Shown here piece by piece: positions 18,779 through 27,859 of a DNA stretch of 33,952 nucleotides. Source of the DNA: Coriobacteriaceae bacterium. GTDB lineage: Bacteria; Actinomycetota; Coriobacteriia; Coriobacteriales; Eggerthellaceae. Where the stretch lies: positions 1 to 33,952 of the forward strand of contig SUUF01000004.1 of assembly GCA_015062635.1 (NCBI GenBank). Direction: 5' to 3'. The position numbers were made by a program, and so were the translations under genes. The notes below the pieces were generated by a model. The model made no database searches and had not been told where the DNA came from. It saw only the letters and a list, made by a program, of their open reading frames with translations. Position 1 is the first letter of the stretch; each line of letters begins with the position of its first letter.

Positions 18779-20158
18779 ATGGCGCAGAAACAAGGCGCCC
18801 GCGCTTCGTGGTCGGGCAAATGGATGTTCATCTTGGCAGCAGCCGCATCTGCCGTCGGACTGGGAAACATGTGGCGTTTCCCGTATCTCGATGCGAAGTA
18901 TGGTGGTGGCACGTTCATCTTCGTGTACCTCATCTTGGTGTTCACGTTCGGCGTTTCCATGCTGTTGCTCGAGACGTCGCTCGGCCGTAAGACCGGTCAA
19001 TCTGCCATCAGCGCATTCGCGAGTTTCGGCTCGAAATACAAGTTCATCGGCATCCTCGCGGCGGCGGTGCCGTTCATCATCACGCCGTATTACTGCATCA
19101 TCGGCGGTTGGGTGGCCAAGTACTGCTTCTCGTACATCACCACGTCAACCGCAGCGCTTGCCGATGGCGGCAATTATTTCGTGAACTTCATCACAAGCAA
19201 CGATGTGAGCTACTTGTGGATGCTCGTGTTCATGGCAATCGTCTTCCTTGTGGTATCGCTGGGCGTGAAGGGCGGCATCGAGAAGGCCAACCTCATCATG
19301 ATGCCGCTGTTGCTGATCTTCGCCATCGGCATCGCCATTTTCGTGGGCACTATGCCCGGTGCCGCCGAGGGCATCGCCTACTATCTGACCCCCGACTTCA
19401 GCAAGCTTTCGCCCGAGTTGCTCATCGCGGCTATGGGCCAGATGTTCTACAGCCTGTCGTTGGCCATGTGCATCATGATCACCTACGGTTCCTACCTCGA
19501 TAAGAAAGAGAACCTGCCCCAGTCCGTCGTATGGATTGGCGGTGCCGACCTCGTGGTCTCGATGCTCGCCGGCCTCATGATCGTCCCGGCTGCCTTCATG
19601 GCCCTGGGTTCCGCGGAAGCGGTTGCCGAGAACTCCGGACCCTCGCTGATGTTCATCATCCTGCCCGGCGTGTTCGACCAGATGGGCGGTGCGGCGAGCG
19701 TCATCGGCTTCGTCTTCTTCCTGCTCGTGTTGTTCGCAGCCCTTACGAGCGCCATCTCGCTCACCGAGGCGCTTGTCTCCCTCGTTTCCGACAGTCTGAG
19801 CTGGTCGCGCCGTAAGTCGCTCATCGCGGTGATGGCTTGGGTCGTCCTCGCAGGCATCTTCATCAACGCCGGCTACAACGGCCTGTCGTTCCTCGAACCC
19901 CTCGGTCCTGGCAGTTCGCTGCTCGACCTGGCCGACTTCGTGTCGAATTCAGTGCTCATGCCCATCGTTGCATTCCTAACCTTGGTATTCGTGGGCTGGA
20001 TCATCAAGCCCGATGTGCTCATCGAGGAAATCAAGCAGTCGAGCCCCTTCAAGGCCGAGAAGCTGTGGGTCTTCATGATCAAGTATGTGTGCCCGGTGCT
20101 CGTTGCCATCATCTTCGTCGCATACGTCGGCGCGCAGTTCGGTTTCTTCAAGTTCTAA
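18779..20158 (+). CDS. Neurotransmitter:sodium symporter (NSS/SNF) family transporter
   Basis: AAAASAVGLGNMWRFPYLDAKYGGGTFIFVYLILVF is the NSS TM1 signature; GGGAGGA SD. Confidence 0.93.
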   Translation: MAQKQGARASWSGKWMFILAAAASAVGLGNMWRFPYLDAKYGGGTFIFVYLILVFTFGVSMLLLETSLGRKTGQSAISAFASFGSKYKFIGILAAAVPFIITPYYCIIGGWVAKYCFSYITTSTAALADGGNYFVNFITSNDVSYLWMLVFMAIVFLVVSLGVKGGIEKANLIMMPLLLIFAIGIAIFVGTMPGAAEGIAYYLTPDFSKLSPELLIAAMGQMFYSLSLAMCIMITYGSYLDKKENLPQSVVWIGGADLVVSMLAGLMIVPAAFMALGSAEAVAENSGPSLMFIILPGVFDQMGGAASVIGFVFFLLVLFAALTSAISLTEALVSLVSDSLSWSRRKSLIAVMAWVVLAGIFINAGYNGLSFLEPLGPGSSLLDLADFVSNSVLMPIVAFLTLVFVGWIIKPDVLIEEIKQSSPFKAEKLWVFMIKYVCPVLVAIIFVAYVGAQFGFFKF

Positions 20159-20181
20159 TATCGCGCAGCGGCGCTTGCGTG

Positions 20182-20215
20182 GGGGATGGGGCCTCGCCGG
20201 CCCCATCCCCTTTCT
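20182..20215 (+). terminator. Terminator after the NSS symporter gene
   Basis: 12-bp perfect stem GGGGATGGGGCC-TCGCC-GGCCCCATCCCC followed by TTTCT. Confidence 0.8.
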
Positions 20216-20325
20216 GTTGCGGGCGTTTCCCTCGGCCCGGAGCCCTCATGGTCGATGGGCTGTTCGTGAAACGCATGGCGCGGTGCTAGAATGACACGGT
20301 TACGTCAACAAGTGAGGAGCCATCC

Positions 20326-21390
20326 ATGTCGCTTTCCATCGGTATCGTCGGTTTGCCCAACGTCGGCAAGTCAACTCTGTTCACCGCGCTTACCAACAAG
20401 GGCGGGCTTGCGGCCAATTACCCGTTTGCCACCATCGAGCCCAATGTGGGCATCGTGCCGGTGCCCGATGCGCGTCTGAATCGCCTGGCGGAAATCGATA
20501 ACCCGGCGAAGATCGTGCCGGCGACCGTGGAGTTCGTGGACATTGCCGGTTTGGTGGCGGGCGCGAGCCAGGGCGAGGGCCTGGGCAACCAATTCCTCGC
20601 GCATATCCGCGAGACCGATGCCATCTGCGAGGTGGTGCGCTATTTCAGCGATCCCGATGTCGTGCACGTCGATGGTCGCGTGAACCCGGAAAGCGATGTC
20701 GAGACCATCAAGACCGAGCTTATCTTGGCCGACCTCGGCACGCTCGAGAAGGCGATGGGGCGTTTGGAAAAGGATGCGCGCCGCGATAAGAGCCTGATGA
20801 AGAAGTGGGAGACCGCCAAGAAAGTCGAGGCAGGGCTGAACGAGGGGCATCGTGCCGCGCGCCTGGGTCTTACCGACGAGGAAGTCGAGCTCATCCGCGA
20901 TTTGCACCTGCTGACGATGAAGCCGATGCTCTATATCGCGAATGTCGACGAGGACCAGCTGAATGCCGATTTCGCCGACATCGACGGAACCCAGCCGGTG
21001 CCCATCTGCGCGAAGACCGAAGCCGAGCTCGCCGAGCTCGACCCCGAGGACGCGGCGATGTTCCTCGAGGAGCTTGGCCTCGAGGAGAGCGGCCTGGCCC
21101 GTTTGGTGCGCGAAGCGTACCACCTGTTGGGACTGCAGAGCTTCTTCACGAGCGGCGAGACCGAGAGCCGTGCGTGGACGGTGCCCATCGGCGCCAAGGC
21201 CCCGCAGGCGGCGGGCGTGATCCACTCCGATTTCGAGCGAGGGTTCATCAAGGCCATTACGGCGAGCTTCGAGGATTACAGCGAGCTCGGCGGCGAGGCT
21301 GGCTGCCGTGCAGCGGGAAAGCTGCGCCAGGAAGGCAAGGAATACATCGTCCAAGACGGCGACGTCATGCATTTCATGTTCAACGTGTAA
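20326..21390 (+). CDS. ychF: Redox-regulated ATPase / Obg-family YchF
   Basis: IGIVGLPNVGKSTLFTALTNKG, PNVGIVPVPDARL, C-terminal TGS-like DFERGFIKA ... YIVQDGDVMHFMFNV. Confidence 0.97.
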   Translation: MSLSIGIVGLPNVGKSTLFTALTNKGGLAANYPFATIEPNVGIVPVPDARLNRLAEIDNPAKIVPATVEFVDIAGLVAGASQGEGLGNQFLAHIRETDAICEVVRYFSDPDVVHVDGRVNPESDVETIKTELILADLGTLEKAMGRLEKDARRDKSLMKKWETAKKVEAGLNEGHRAARLGLTDEEVELIRDLHLLTMKPMLYIANVDEDQLNADFADIDGTQPVPICAKTEAELAELDPEDAAMFLEELGLEESGLARLVREAYHLLGLQSFFTSGETESRAWTVPIGAKAPQAAGVIHSDFERGFIKAITASFEDYSELGGEAGCRAAGKLRQEGKEYIVQDGDVMHFMFNV

Positions 21391-21438
21391 TGGCGGCGCA
21401 TCGCGCGCGATGTATCGATGGCTCCGAGGTATCGTTGC

Positions 21439-21747
21439 ATGGCTCAGCATCTTACGGAACAAGATGTGCGGCGCATGGCCGCATACACGCGCATCGGGCT
21501 TGCCGATGACGAAGTGCCGCAGATGACGGTCGAGCTGAACGCCATCATCGACGGCCTGGAACCCATTACCGAGTACGATTTGGAAGGTGTCGAGCCCACT
21601 TTTCACCCCATTGGCGATTTGTCAAACGTGATGCGCACCGATGCCGAGGTTCCGGGCTTTTCCCAGGACGAGGCCCTCATGAATGCCGCCGTGCGGGAAG
21701 GCGGCAGTTTTCGCATTCCGCGCATCTTGGGCGGCGGGGACGCCTGA
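21439..21747 (+). CDS. gatC: Asp-tRNA(Asn)/Glu-tRNA(Gln) amidotransferase subunit C
   Basis: HLTEQDVRRMAAYTRIGLADDEV...; immediately upstream of gatA, TGATG overlap. Confidence 0.9.
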   Translation: MAQHLTEQDVRRMAAYTRIGLADDEVPQMTVELNAIIDGLEPITEYDLEGVEPTFHPIGDLSNVMRTDAEVPGFSQDEALMNAAVREGGSFRIPRILGGGDA

Positions 21748-23234
21748 TGGAATTCGGCTGCCGGGATATCGCCTCCATCCAAGCGGGCCTTCGCGCGCGT
21801 CGCTTCAGCGCGGTCGAGCTGGCCGAATCGGTGCTCGCCCGCGTTCATGCCCAAGATGTGCGCCTGCATGCCTTTCTCGAGGTGACCGACGAGTTGGCGC
21901 TGCGTGCGGCGGGCCGGGTCGATTCGGCCATCGTGGCCGGGGCTTTCGACGAGCTCGGGCCGCTTGCCGGGGTTCCCATCGCGTATAAAGACAACATGAA
22001 CCTGGCGGGCACGCATACGACCTGCGCAAGCCGCATGCTCGAAAACTACGTGTCGCCGTATACCGCCACCTGCGTAAAGCGGACGCTGGATGTCGGGGCC
22101 ATTCCGATCGGCAAGCTGAACATGGATGAGTTCGCCTTCGGGAGCTCGACCGAGACGAGTGCGTTCGGGGTCACGAGGAACCCCTGGGAGCTCGATCGCG
22201 TGCCCGGCGGCAGTTCAGGCGGCTCGGCGGCGGCGGTGGCTGCGGGCATGGTGCCGGTGGCGCTTGGGTCGGATACCGGCGGGTCCGTCAGGCAGCCGGC
22301 GTGTTTCTGCGGGGTCGTGGGCGTGAAGCCCACCTATGGCGTGGTGAGCCGGTATGGCGTGGTGGCGTTCGGCAGTTCGCTCGACCAGGTCGGCCCGTTT
22401 GCGCGGACGGTGCGCGACGCCGCATTGGCGCTGAATGCGCTTTCGGGGCGTGATCCGCTCGATTGCACGAGCCAGGAATGCACGCTCGATTTCACGGCGA
22501 ACCTGGCGCAGGGCGTGGCCGGCATGCGGGTGGGCGTCGTGCCCGCGTTTCTCGAGGCGGAAGGCCTTTCTGCCGAGGTCAAGGCGAAGGTCGAGGAGGC
22601 GGCGGAACAACTGAGCCGGTTGGGCGCGACCATTGTGGAGGTCGAGCTTCCGAACGCGAAAGCGGCGATGAGCGCCTATTACGTGCTGGGCCCATGCGAA
22701 GCGTTCAGCAACCTGAGCCGATTCGATGGGTTGCGTTATGGATACCAAGATGCGGGTCACGACGATTTGGGCGGGCAATACGAAGCGTCCCGCGCCGTCG
22801 GCTTCGGGCCCGAGACGCGTCGGCGCATCATGCTGGGCAGCTACCTGCTTTCGAGCGGCGTATACGAGACCTACTATTATCCGGCGCAACAGGTGCGCAC
22901 GCTCATCACGCAAGACTACGTTACGGCTTTCGAGGCGTGCGATTGCATCCTCGGGCCGGTATCGCCTACTGCTGCCTGGCGGTTCGGGGAAAGGTCAGAC
23001 CCGCGGAGCATGTATCTATCCGACATGTTCACGGTGTCCATAAACATCGCCGGCAATGGCGGCATGAGCGTGCCGGTTGGCGTGGGTGCTCATACGGGCT
23101 TGCCGGTAGGCGTCCAGCTCGTGGCTCCCGCATTTCGTGATGCGAACATGTTGCGCGTGGCTGCTGCGCTCGAGACGGTATATGGGCCGGCGCCCACCGC
23201 CCCGGGCTTTGCATCGGAACGGGCCGGTGACTAG
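21747..23234 (+). CDS. gatA: Asp-tRNA(Asn)/Glu-tRNA(Gln) amidotransferase subunit A
   Basis: Amidase signature PGGSSGGSAAAVAAGMVPVALGSDTGGSVRQPA; IAYKDNMNLAGTHTTCAS. Confidence 0.97.
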   Translation: MEFGCRDIASIQAGLRARRFSAVELAESVLARVHAQDVRLHAFLEVTDELALRAAGRVDSAIVAGAFDELGPLAGVPIAYKDNMNLAGTHTTCASRMLENYVSPYTATCVKRTLDVGAIPIGKLNMDEFAFGSSTETSAFGVTRNPWELDRVPGGSSGGSAAAVAAGMVPVALGSDTGGSVRQPACFCGVVGVKPTYGVVSRYGVVAFGSSLDQVGPFARTVRDAALALNALSGRDPLDCTSQECTLDFTANLAQGVAGMRVGVVPAFLEAEGLSAEVKAKVEEAAEQLSRLGATIVEVELPNAKAAMSAYYVLGPCEAFSNLSRFDGLRYGYQDAGHDDLGGQYEASRAVGFGPETRRRIMLGSYLLSSGVYETYYYPAQQVRTLITQDYVTAFEACDCILGPVSPTAAWRFGERSDPRSMYLSDMFTVSINIAGNGGMSVPVGVGAHTGLPVGVQLVAPAFRDANMLRVAAALETVYGPAPTAPGFASERAGD

Positions 23235-23236
23235 CC

Positions 23237-24811
23237 ATGCGTGCCGTGTCGGAGGTCCTTTGCGATTGGGAGGCGGTCATCGGCCTCGAGGTGCATTGCG
23301 CGCTCACCACGCTGCAGACGAAGATGTTCTGCGGGTGCAAGCTCGAATTCGGCGCGCCGCCCAACACTCACACATGCCCGGTGTGCCTGGGGCTGCCGGG
23401 AGCGCTGCCGGTGCCCAACAAGGCCGCCATCGAGAGCATCGTGCTGGCAGGCCTGGCCACGAACTGCGACATCATGAGGCGATCGCTGTTCTACCGCAAG
23501 GGGTACCTGTATCCCGACATGCCGAAGGGCTTCCAGATAACGCAGGGCCCGGTGGCGTTTTGCATGAACGGCTTTCTCGACTTGCACGTGGATGGCCCGG
23601 GTGCCGAAGAGCGTCCCGACCCGCCCGATGCCCCTCAAGCGGACGGCGGGTATGTGGCGCGCATCGGCATCGAGCGCATCCATTTGGAAGAAGACGCCGG
23701 CAAGATGATCCATGTCGGCGGCGACGGCGGGCGCATCGCCGGGGCGACGCATTCGCTGGTGGATTACAACCGCGCGGGCACGCCGCTCATCGAGCTGGTC
23801 ACGCGTCCCGATTTGCGCACGCCAGAAGAGGCGCGCCTGTTCCTGCAGAAACTCCGCCGGGTATTCGTTGCGCTGGGCATCTCTGATTGCTCGATGGAGA
23901 AGGGCAGTTTGCGTGCCGATGGCAACATCAGCTTGCGTCGCCGCGGCAGCGACGGGCTGGGCGTGAAGACCGAGCTCAAGAACATCAACAGCTTCAAGCA
24001 TTTGCACGATGGGCTGGCGTACGAGATATGCCGTCAGGCCGCGGTGCTTGAATCGGGCGGGACCATCCGTCAGGAGACGCGGCATTGGGACCCGGTGTCC
24101 AAGCACACCATCGTGATGCGCGTGAAAGAAACGGCGGACGACTACCGCATGTTCCCCGACCCCGATTTGGCGCCGTACGACCTTTCCGATGAATTCGTCG
24201 CACGCGTACGCGCGAAATTGCCCGAGCTGCCCGACCAGAAGGCGAAACGCTTCATGGCCGATTACGGGCTGCCCGACGCCGATGCGCGCATCTTGGCAAC
24301 GCGTGTCGGTTTAACCGGATTCTTCGAAGCCGGGATGGCGATTGCTGGCGATTCGGTGCGGATGTTTGCCAAGCCGCTTGCTAACCTGCTCGTCAACGAC
24401 GTGCCGGCAGCGGTTGGCACCGATGAGTCGTTCGACCTCGCGGCAAGCCCGCTCACGCCGGCGCGGGCAATCGAGCTCGTGCGGCTGCTCGTCGATGGCT
24501 CCATTTCCTCGAGGCAAGGCAAGGAGGTTCTCGCGGCGGTCCTGCGCGATGACGAGGATCCGGCCGTCATCGTTGCCGCGCGGGGCATGGCGCAGGTCTC
24601 GGATATCGCGGTCATCGAGTCGGTCGTCGATGCCGTGCTCGCGGCGAACGCCGGTCAGGTGGCGCGATACCGCGATGGGAAACGGGGGCTCATCGGATAC
24701 TTCGTGGGTCAGTGCATGAAAGCGACGGACGGCCGCGGCAATCCGCGGCTCATCAACGAGGTGCTCGCGCGCAAATTGGATGAGCAGCCGCCTGCCCATC
24801 CTGCGTCGTGA
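23237..24811 (+). CDS. gatB: Asp-tRNA(Asn)/Glu-tRNA(Gln) amidotransferase subunit B
   Basis: [66 protein letters not shown]. Confidence 0.97.
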   Translation: [524 protein letters not shown]

Positions 24812-24895
24812 CCGCGTCGCCGTCAAGCGGGTTAATTCTGGTGAAGTGGCGAAAATCCCGTTTGTGATGCCGTTTTCTCGTTCATAATGGGCGGC

Positions 24896-26272
24896 ATGCG
24901 AATCGCAGATGACAGCACGAAAAGCAGCCTCGGCTACGGCGTCCTCGCGCTGATGGTGCTCGGCACCATCCTCGGGGGCTTGCTGCAGAATGCCGTGAGC
25001 ACGGTGCTTCCCGCCATCATGGAAGAGACTGGCGTGACCGTGGGCATGGCGCAGTGGCTTGTCACGATGTTCCAGCTTTGCCTGGGCATCGTCATTCCCC
25101 TCGTGGCGTTTCTCGTTCGCCGTTTCGACGTGAAGGTCCTCTTCGTCGTCTCCACGGCGCTGTTCGCAGTCGGCACCTTCCTCGTGGCGGCTGCCGACAG
25201 CTTCCCGCTCATCTTCGCCGGCCGATTCCTCGAGGGCATCGCCGCCGGCGTGAGCTTCCCGCTGATTCAGGTGGTCGTGTTCCAGAATTACCCGCGTAAC
25301 CGCTGGGGCACCATCATGGGCATCGTCGGCCTTGCGTTCGGTTTCGCGCCCAACATCGGCCCGACCATTGCCGGTGTTTGCGCCGACTTGTGGGGATGGC
25401 GCAGCATGTTTTGGGGTGTGGCCGTCTTGTCGGCGGTCACGGCGCTGCTGATGGCGGTGTTACTGCCGCGGAACATGGCCGATGGCGAGGCGCGCTCGCT
25501 CGATTGGCCTTCGGTGGGACTTTCGACTGCCGGTTTCGGCGGCGTGCTGCTGGGCTTCACGAATGCCACCGACGCGGGCCCGCTCAGCGCGGCATGCCTC
25601 GTGCCGCTTGCGGTCGGCACGGTGTGCATGGTGCTCTTCCTGTGGCGGCAGCGCCGCATCCCCAACCCGCTGTGGGATCTCGATGCGTTCAAGGACCGCG
25701 ACTTCACGGTGGGAACCATCATGGTCTGCCTGCTGTTCAGCGCATTCATCGGCGTCACGCTCGTCTTGCCGCTCGGCATGCAGGCGGTGCAGGGTTTCAG
25801 CACGCTCGAAGCGGGCATGGCCTTGCTTCCGGGCACGATAGCCGCGCTTATCATGAACCCGCTATCGGGCATCATGATGGATCGCATCGGCGTGCGCCCG
25901 GTCATCTGCTTCGGGTCGGTGTTGCTGCTCGCCGGCACGGTGCCGATGATGCAGCTCGGCGAGATGGACGACCTTGCGCTCATCATGGTGCTTCAGGGCG
26001 TGCGCACGTTTGGCATCAGCTCGCTTATCCAGCCCATCAGCACGTGGAGCGTCCGTTCGCTCCAGGGCCGGCTCATCCCCGACGGCACGTCCATCAGCAA
26101 TACGCTGCGTCAGGTGGCAGCTGCCCTGGGAACGAGCGCCATGGTGCTGCTGATGTCCATCGGCGGCGAGCCGGGCAGCGTGAGCGCCTTCGGCGTCGAC
26201 GTCGCCATCGCATTCAGCGCTGCCTGCAGCGCGGCGCTGCTCATCCTCTCCTTTGCCTTCGTGCGAAAGTAA
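24896..26272 (+). CDS. MFS drug:H+ antiporter-like transporter (DHA2-like)
   Basis: Multi-TM protein, AGRFLEGIAAGVSFPLIQVVVFQNYPRNRWGTIMGIVGLAFGFAPNIGPTIAGV; start 24887 or 24896. Confidence 0.85.
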   Translation: MRIADDSTKSSLGYGVLALMVLGTILGGLLQNAVSTVLPAIMEETGVTVGMAQWLVTMFQLCLGIVIPLVAFLVRRFDVKVLFVVSTALFAVGTFLVAAADSFPLIFAGRFLEGIAAGVSFPLIQVVVFQNYPRNRWGTIMGIVGLAFGFAPNIGPTIAGVCADLWGWRSMFWGVAVLSAVTALLMAVLLPRNMADGEARSLDWPSVGLSTAGFGGVLLGFTNATDAGPLSAACLVPLAVGTVCMVLFLWRQRRIPNPLWDLDAFKDRDFTVGTIMVCLLFSAFIGVTLVLPLGMQAVQGFSTLEAGMALLPGTIAALIMNPLSGIMMDRIGVRPVICFGSVLLLAGTVPMMQLGEMDDLALIMVLQGVRTFGISSLIQPISTWSVRSLQGRLIPDGTSISNTLRQVAAALGTSAMVLLMSIGGEPGSVSAFGVDVAIAFSAACSAALLILSFAFVRK

Positions 26273-26319
26273 ACCGCGCGCCTGAACCCGCTACGTCCTT
26301 CGACCCATAGCGCGATTTG

Positions 26320-27549
26320 CTAGCGGGGGAGGAGCTGGGGGTAATCGGCGGAGTGGTCGGCGCTGATCTCGACGAGGTTCATGCCGAGGAATTGCGTGGC
26401 GTGGAACCCGCGCTGGTCATACCAGGTTGGGTCGTAATACCGCACTTCGCCGTCGATATAGGCGGCAAGCCAGGCGTGGTTGCCGCCCGTGCCGAGGAAA
26501 TCCTCGGCGGTTCCGGTGACGTACACGCAGGGTATCCCATGGCGCAGCGCCAGGTATTGCACCGCCTTCGCGTATCCCGCGCAGACCGATTCGTGGGCGG
26601 TGAACACGCTGTCGATATACTGGTCGTTGTCGGTGTTCACGTAATCGCAGGCATCGGCCACGTATGCGCAGATGTTCTCCATCGTCGTCTCCTGCGTGTC
26701 GGCGAGCAGCGGAAGCTCGAGGGCGAGCTGCTCGTATTGCGCCGACAGCTCCTCGGTGGTTGCGGCGTCGTACTTGTAGTCGGGCTCCAGGAACGTGATG
26801 GCGGTACCCCACGACCAGTACGAGACATGGGCATCGTCGGGCAGGTTGAACAGGCCCGGATGGTCGTAGAGCACGAATTGCCAGCAGGTTTGCAGCTCGC
26901 CGTCGGTGGTGCCCGCCGGCAGCGAGATGCGTTCTTCCTGGGCGAGGATGCCCGCTTCGAGCGCGTCATATACCGACTGTGCGTGGCTGTCGAGCGTGTT
27001 GCGGTAATAATGGAGCGCATCTGCGACGCTCAGCAGCTGCGTCGAGGGCTCTTCGGCGAGATATCCGGCATCGGCGCGGGTTTCCTGATTGTAGATGGCC
27101 TCGATCTCCTCTTCCGAAGGCAGCGGCCATTCGAAGTCGAAGGTGTCGGCAAGCCATGTGCGCAGCTGGTCGATTTGCGCGCCCCTGATGATGTCCTGGC
27201 TGGGAAGCAGGGTCGGCCACATCGTGAATACGAGCGCCACTGCAAGCAGCAACGCGATGAACGTGCCGCATCCGCACCCACAGCCCGACCGCTTTTGCGG
27301 TTGCTCGACGTAGGTTCCGCGTCCATAGAAGAATTCGTCGTAGTTGTCGTACGGGTTGGGGCGGGCGTATTCGTGCGGCTGCCCTTGGTTGACCGGGTAT
27401 CCGTAAGGGTTACCGGGAGCCGCCGTCGGTATCTGCTGGCCTTGACCCCCGGGCGCAACGGGGCGCATGGGCGCCGTGTTCCCGATGTGGGAATCCCATT
27501 CGTAGGCGCTCCAGTTGCGGTCGGCGTTATCGGAGGGGCGAGAATCCAT
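26320..27549 (-). CDS. Membrane-anchored transglutaminase-like (cysteine protease fold) protein
   Basis: C-terminal SVCAGYAKAVQYLALRHGIPCVYVTG...NHAWLAAYIDGEVRYYDPTW (Cys/His/Asp); Gly/Pro/Tyr-rich N-terminus and single TM. Start placed at MDSRPSDNADRNW; ORF track extends to 27699. Confidence 0.78.
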   Translation of the reverse strand: MDSRPSDNADRNWSAYEWDSHIGNTAPMRPVAPGGQGQQIPTAAPGNPYGYPVNQGQPHEYARPNPYDNYDEFFYGRGTYVEQPQKRSGCGCGCGTFIALLLAVALVFTMWPTLLPSQDIIRGAQIDQLRTWLADTFDFEWPLPSEEEIEAIYNQETRADAGYLAEEPSTQLLSVADALHYYRNTLDSHAQSVYDALEAGILAQEERISLPAGTTDGELQTCWQFVLYDHPGLFNLPDDAHVSYWSWGTAITFLEPDYKYDAATTEELSAQYEQLALELPLLADTQETTMENICAYVADACDYVNTDNDQYIDSVFTAHESVCAGYAKAVQYLALRHGIPCVYVTGTAEDFLGTGGNHAWLAAYIDGEVRYYDPTWYDQRGFHATQFLGMNLVEISADHSADYPQLLPR

Positions 27550-27711
27550 GCACCCTATTAAAGCGAAACGTTGTGGAGAACCTGGCAAGGGCGCGTGTGC
27601 GACCCGTGTAATCAGGCCCCGGCGCACCGACCGGCAAATGGTCGGGCGGCTTTTCAACGCCGCCTGGTCGTGGGCCATGCATGAAGACCTTATGAACATC
27701 GGCGTTTATAG

Positions 27712-27739
27712 TGCTTTAATACTCTAGTGTGCTAAAGTA
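27712..27739. promoter_or_regulatory. Degenerate counterpart of the 18612 operator, upstream of the his operon
   Basis: TGCTTTAATA-N8-TGCTAAAGTA; right arm shares GCTAAAGTAT with 18631-18640; left arm 6/10 match; same 28-bp footprint. Confidence 0.4.
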
Positions 27740-27810
27740 TCGGCGTTGCCGTTGGGGATGGCAGGTGCGCAAGTTTTCGTGGGTTCCTTTATGGAAGCGT
27801 TTTTGCATCT

Positions 27811-27816
27811 TATAAT
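27811..27816 (+). promoter_or_regulatory. Candidate -10 element of the his operon
   Basis: Perfect TATAAT 44 bp before the hisZG ATG; the -35 is weak. Confidence 0.45.
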
Positions 27817-27859
27817 GGCATTTCGTGCTGAAAGAGATATAGAAGAGGGACTGTCCTTG

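Noticed and set aside
27741-27859. His leader peptide / attenuator upstream of the his operon
   Set aside because: No run of His codons and no clear terminator/antiterminator pair; the upstream ORF extension from 27746 has no HisZ similarity before 27860.
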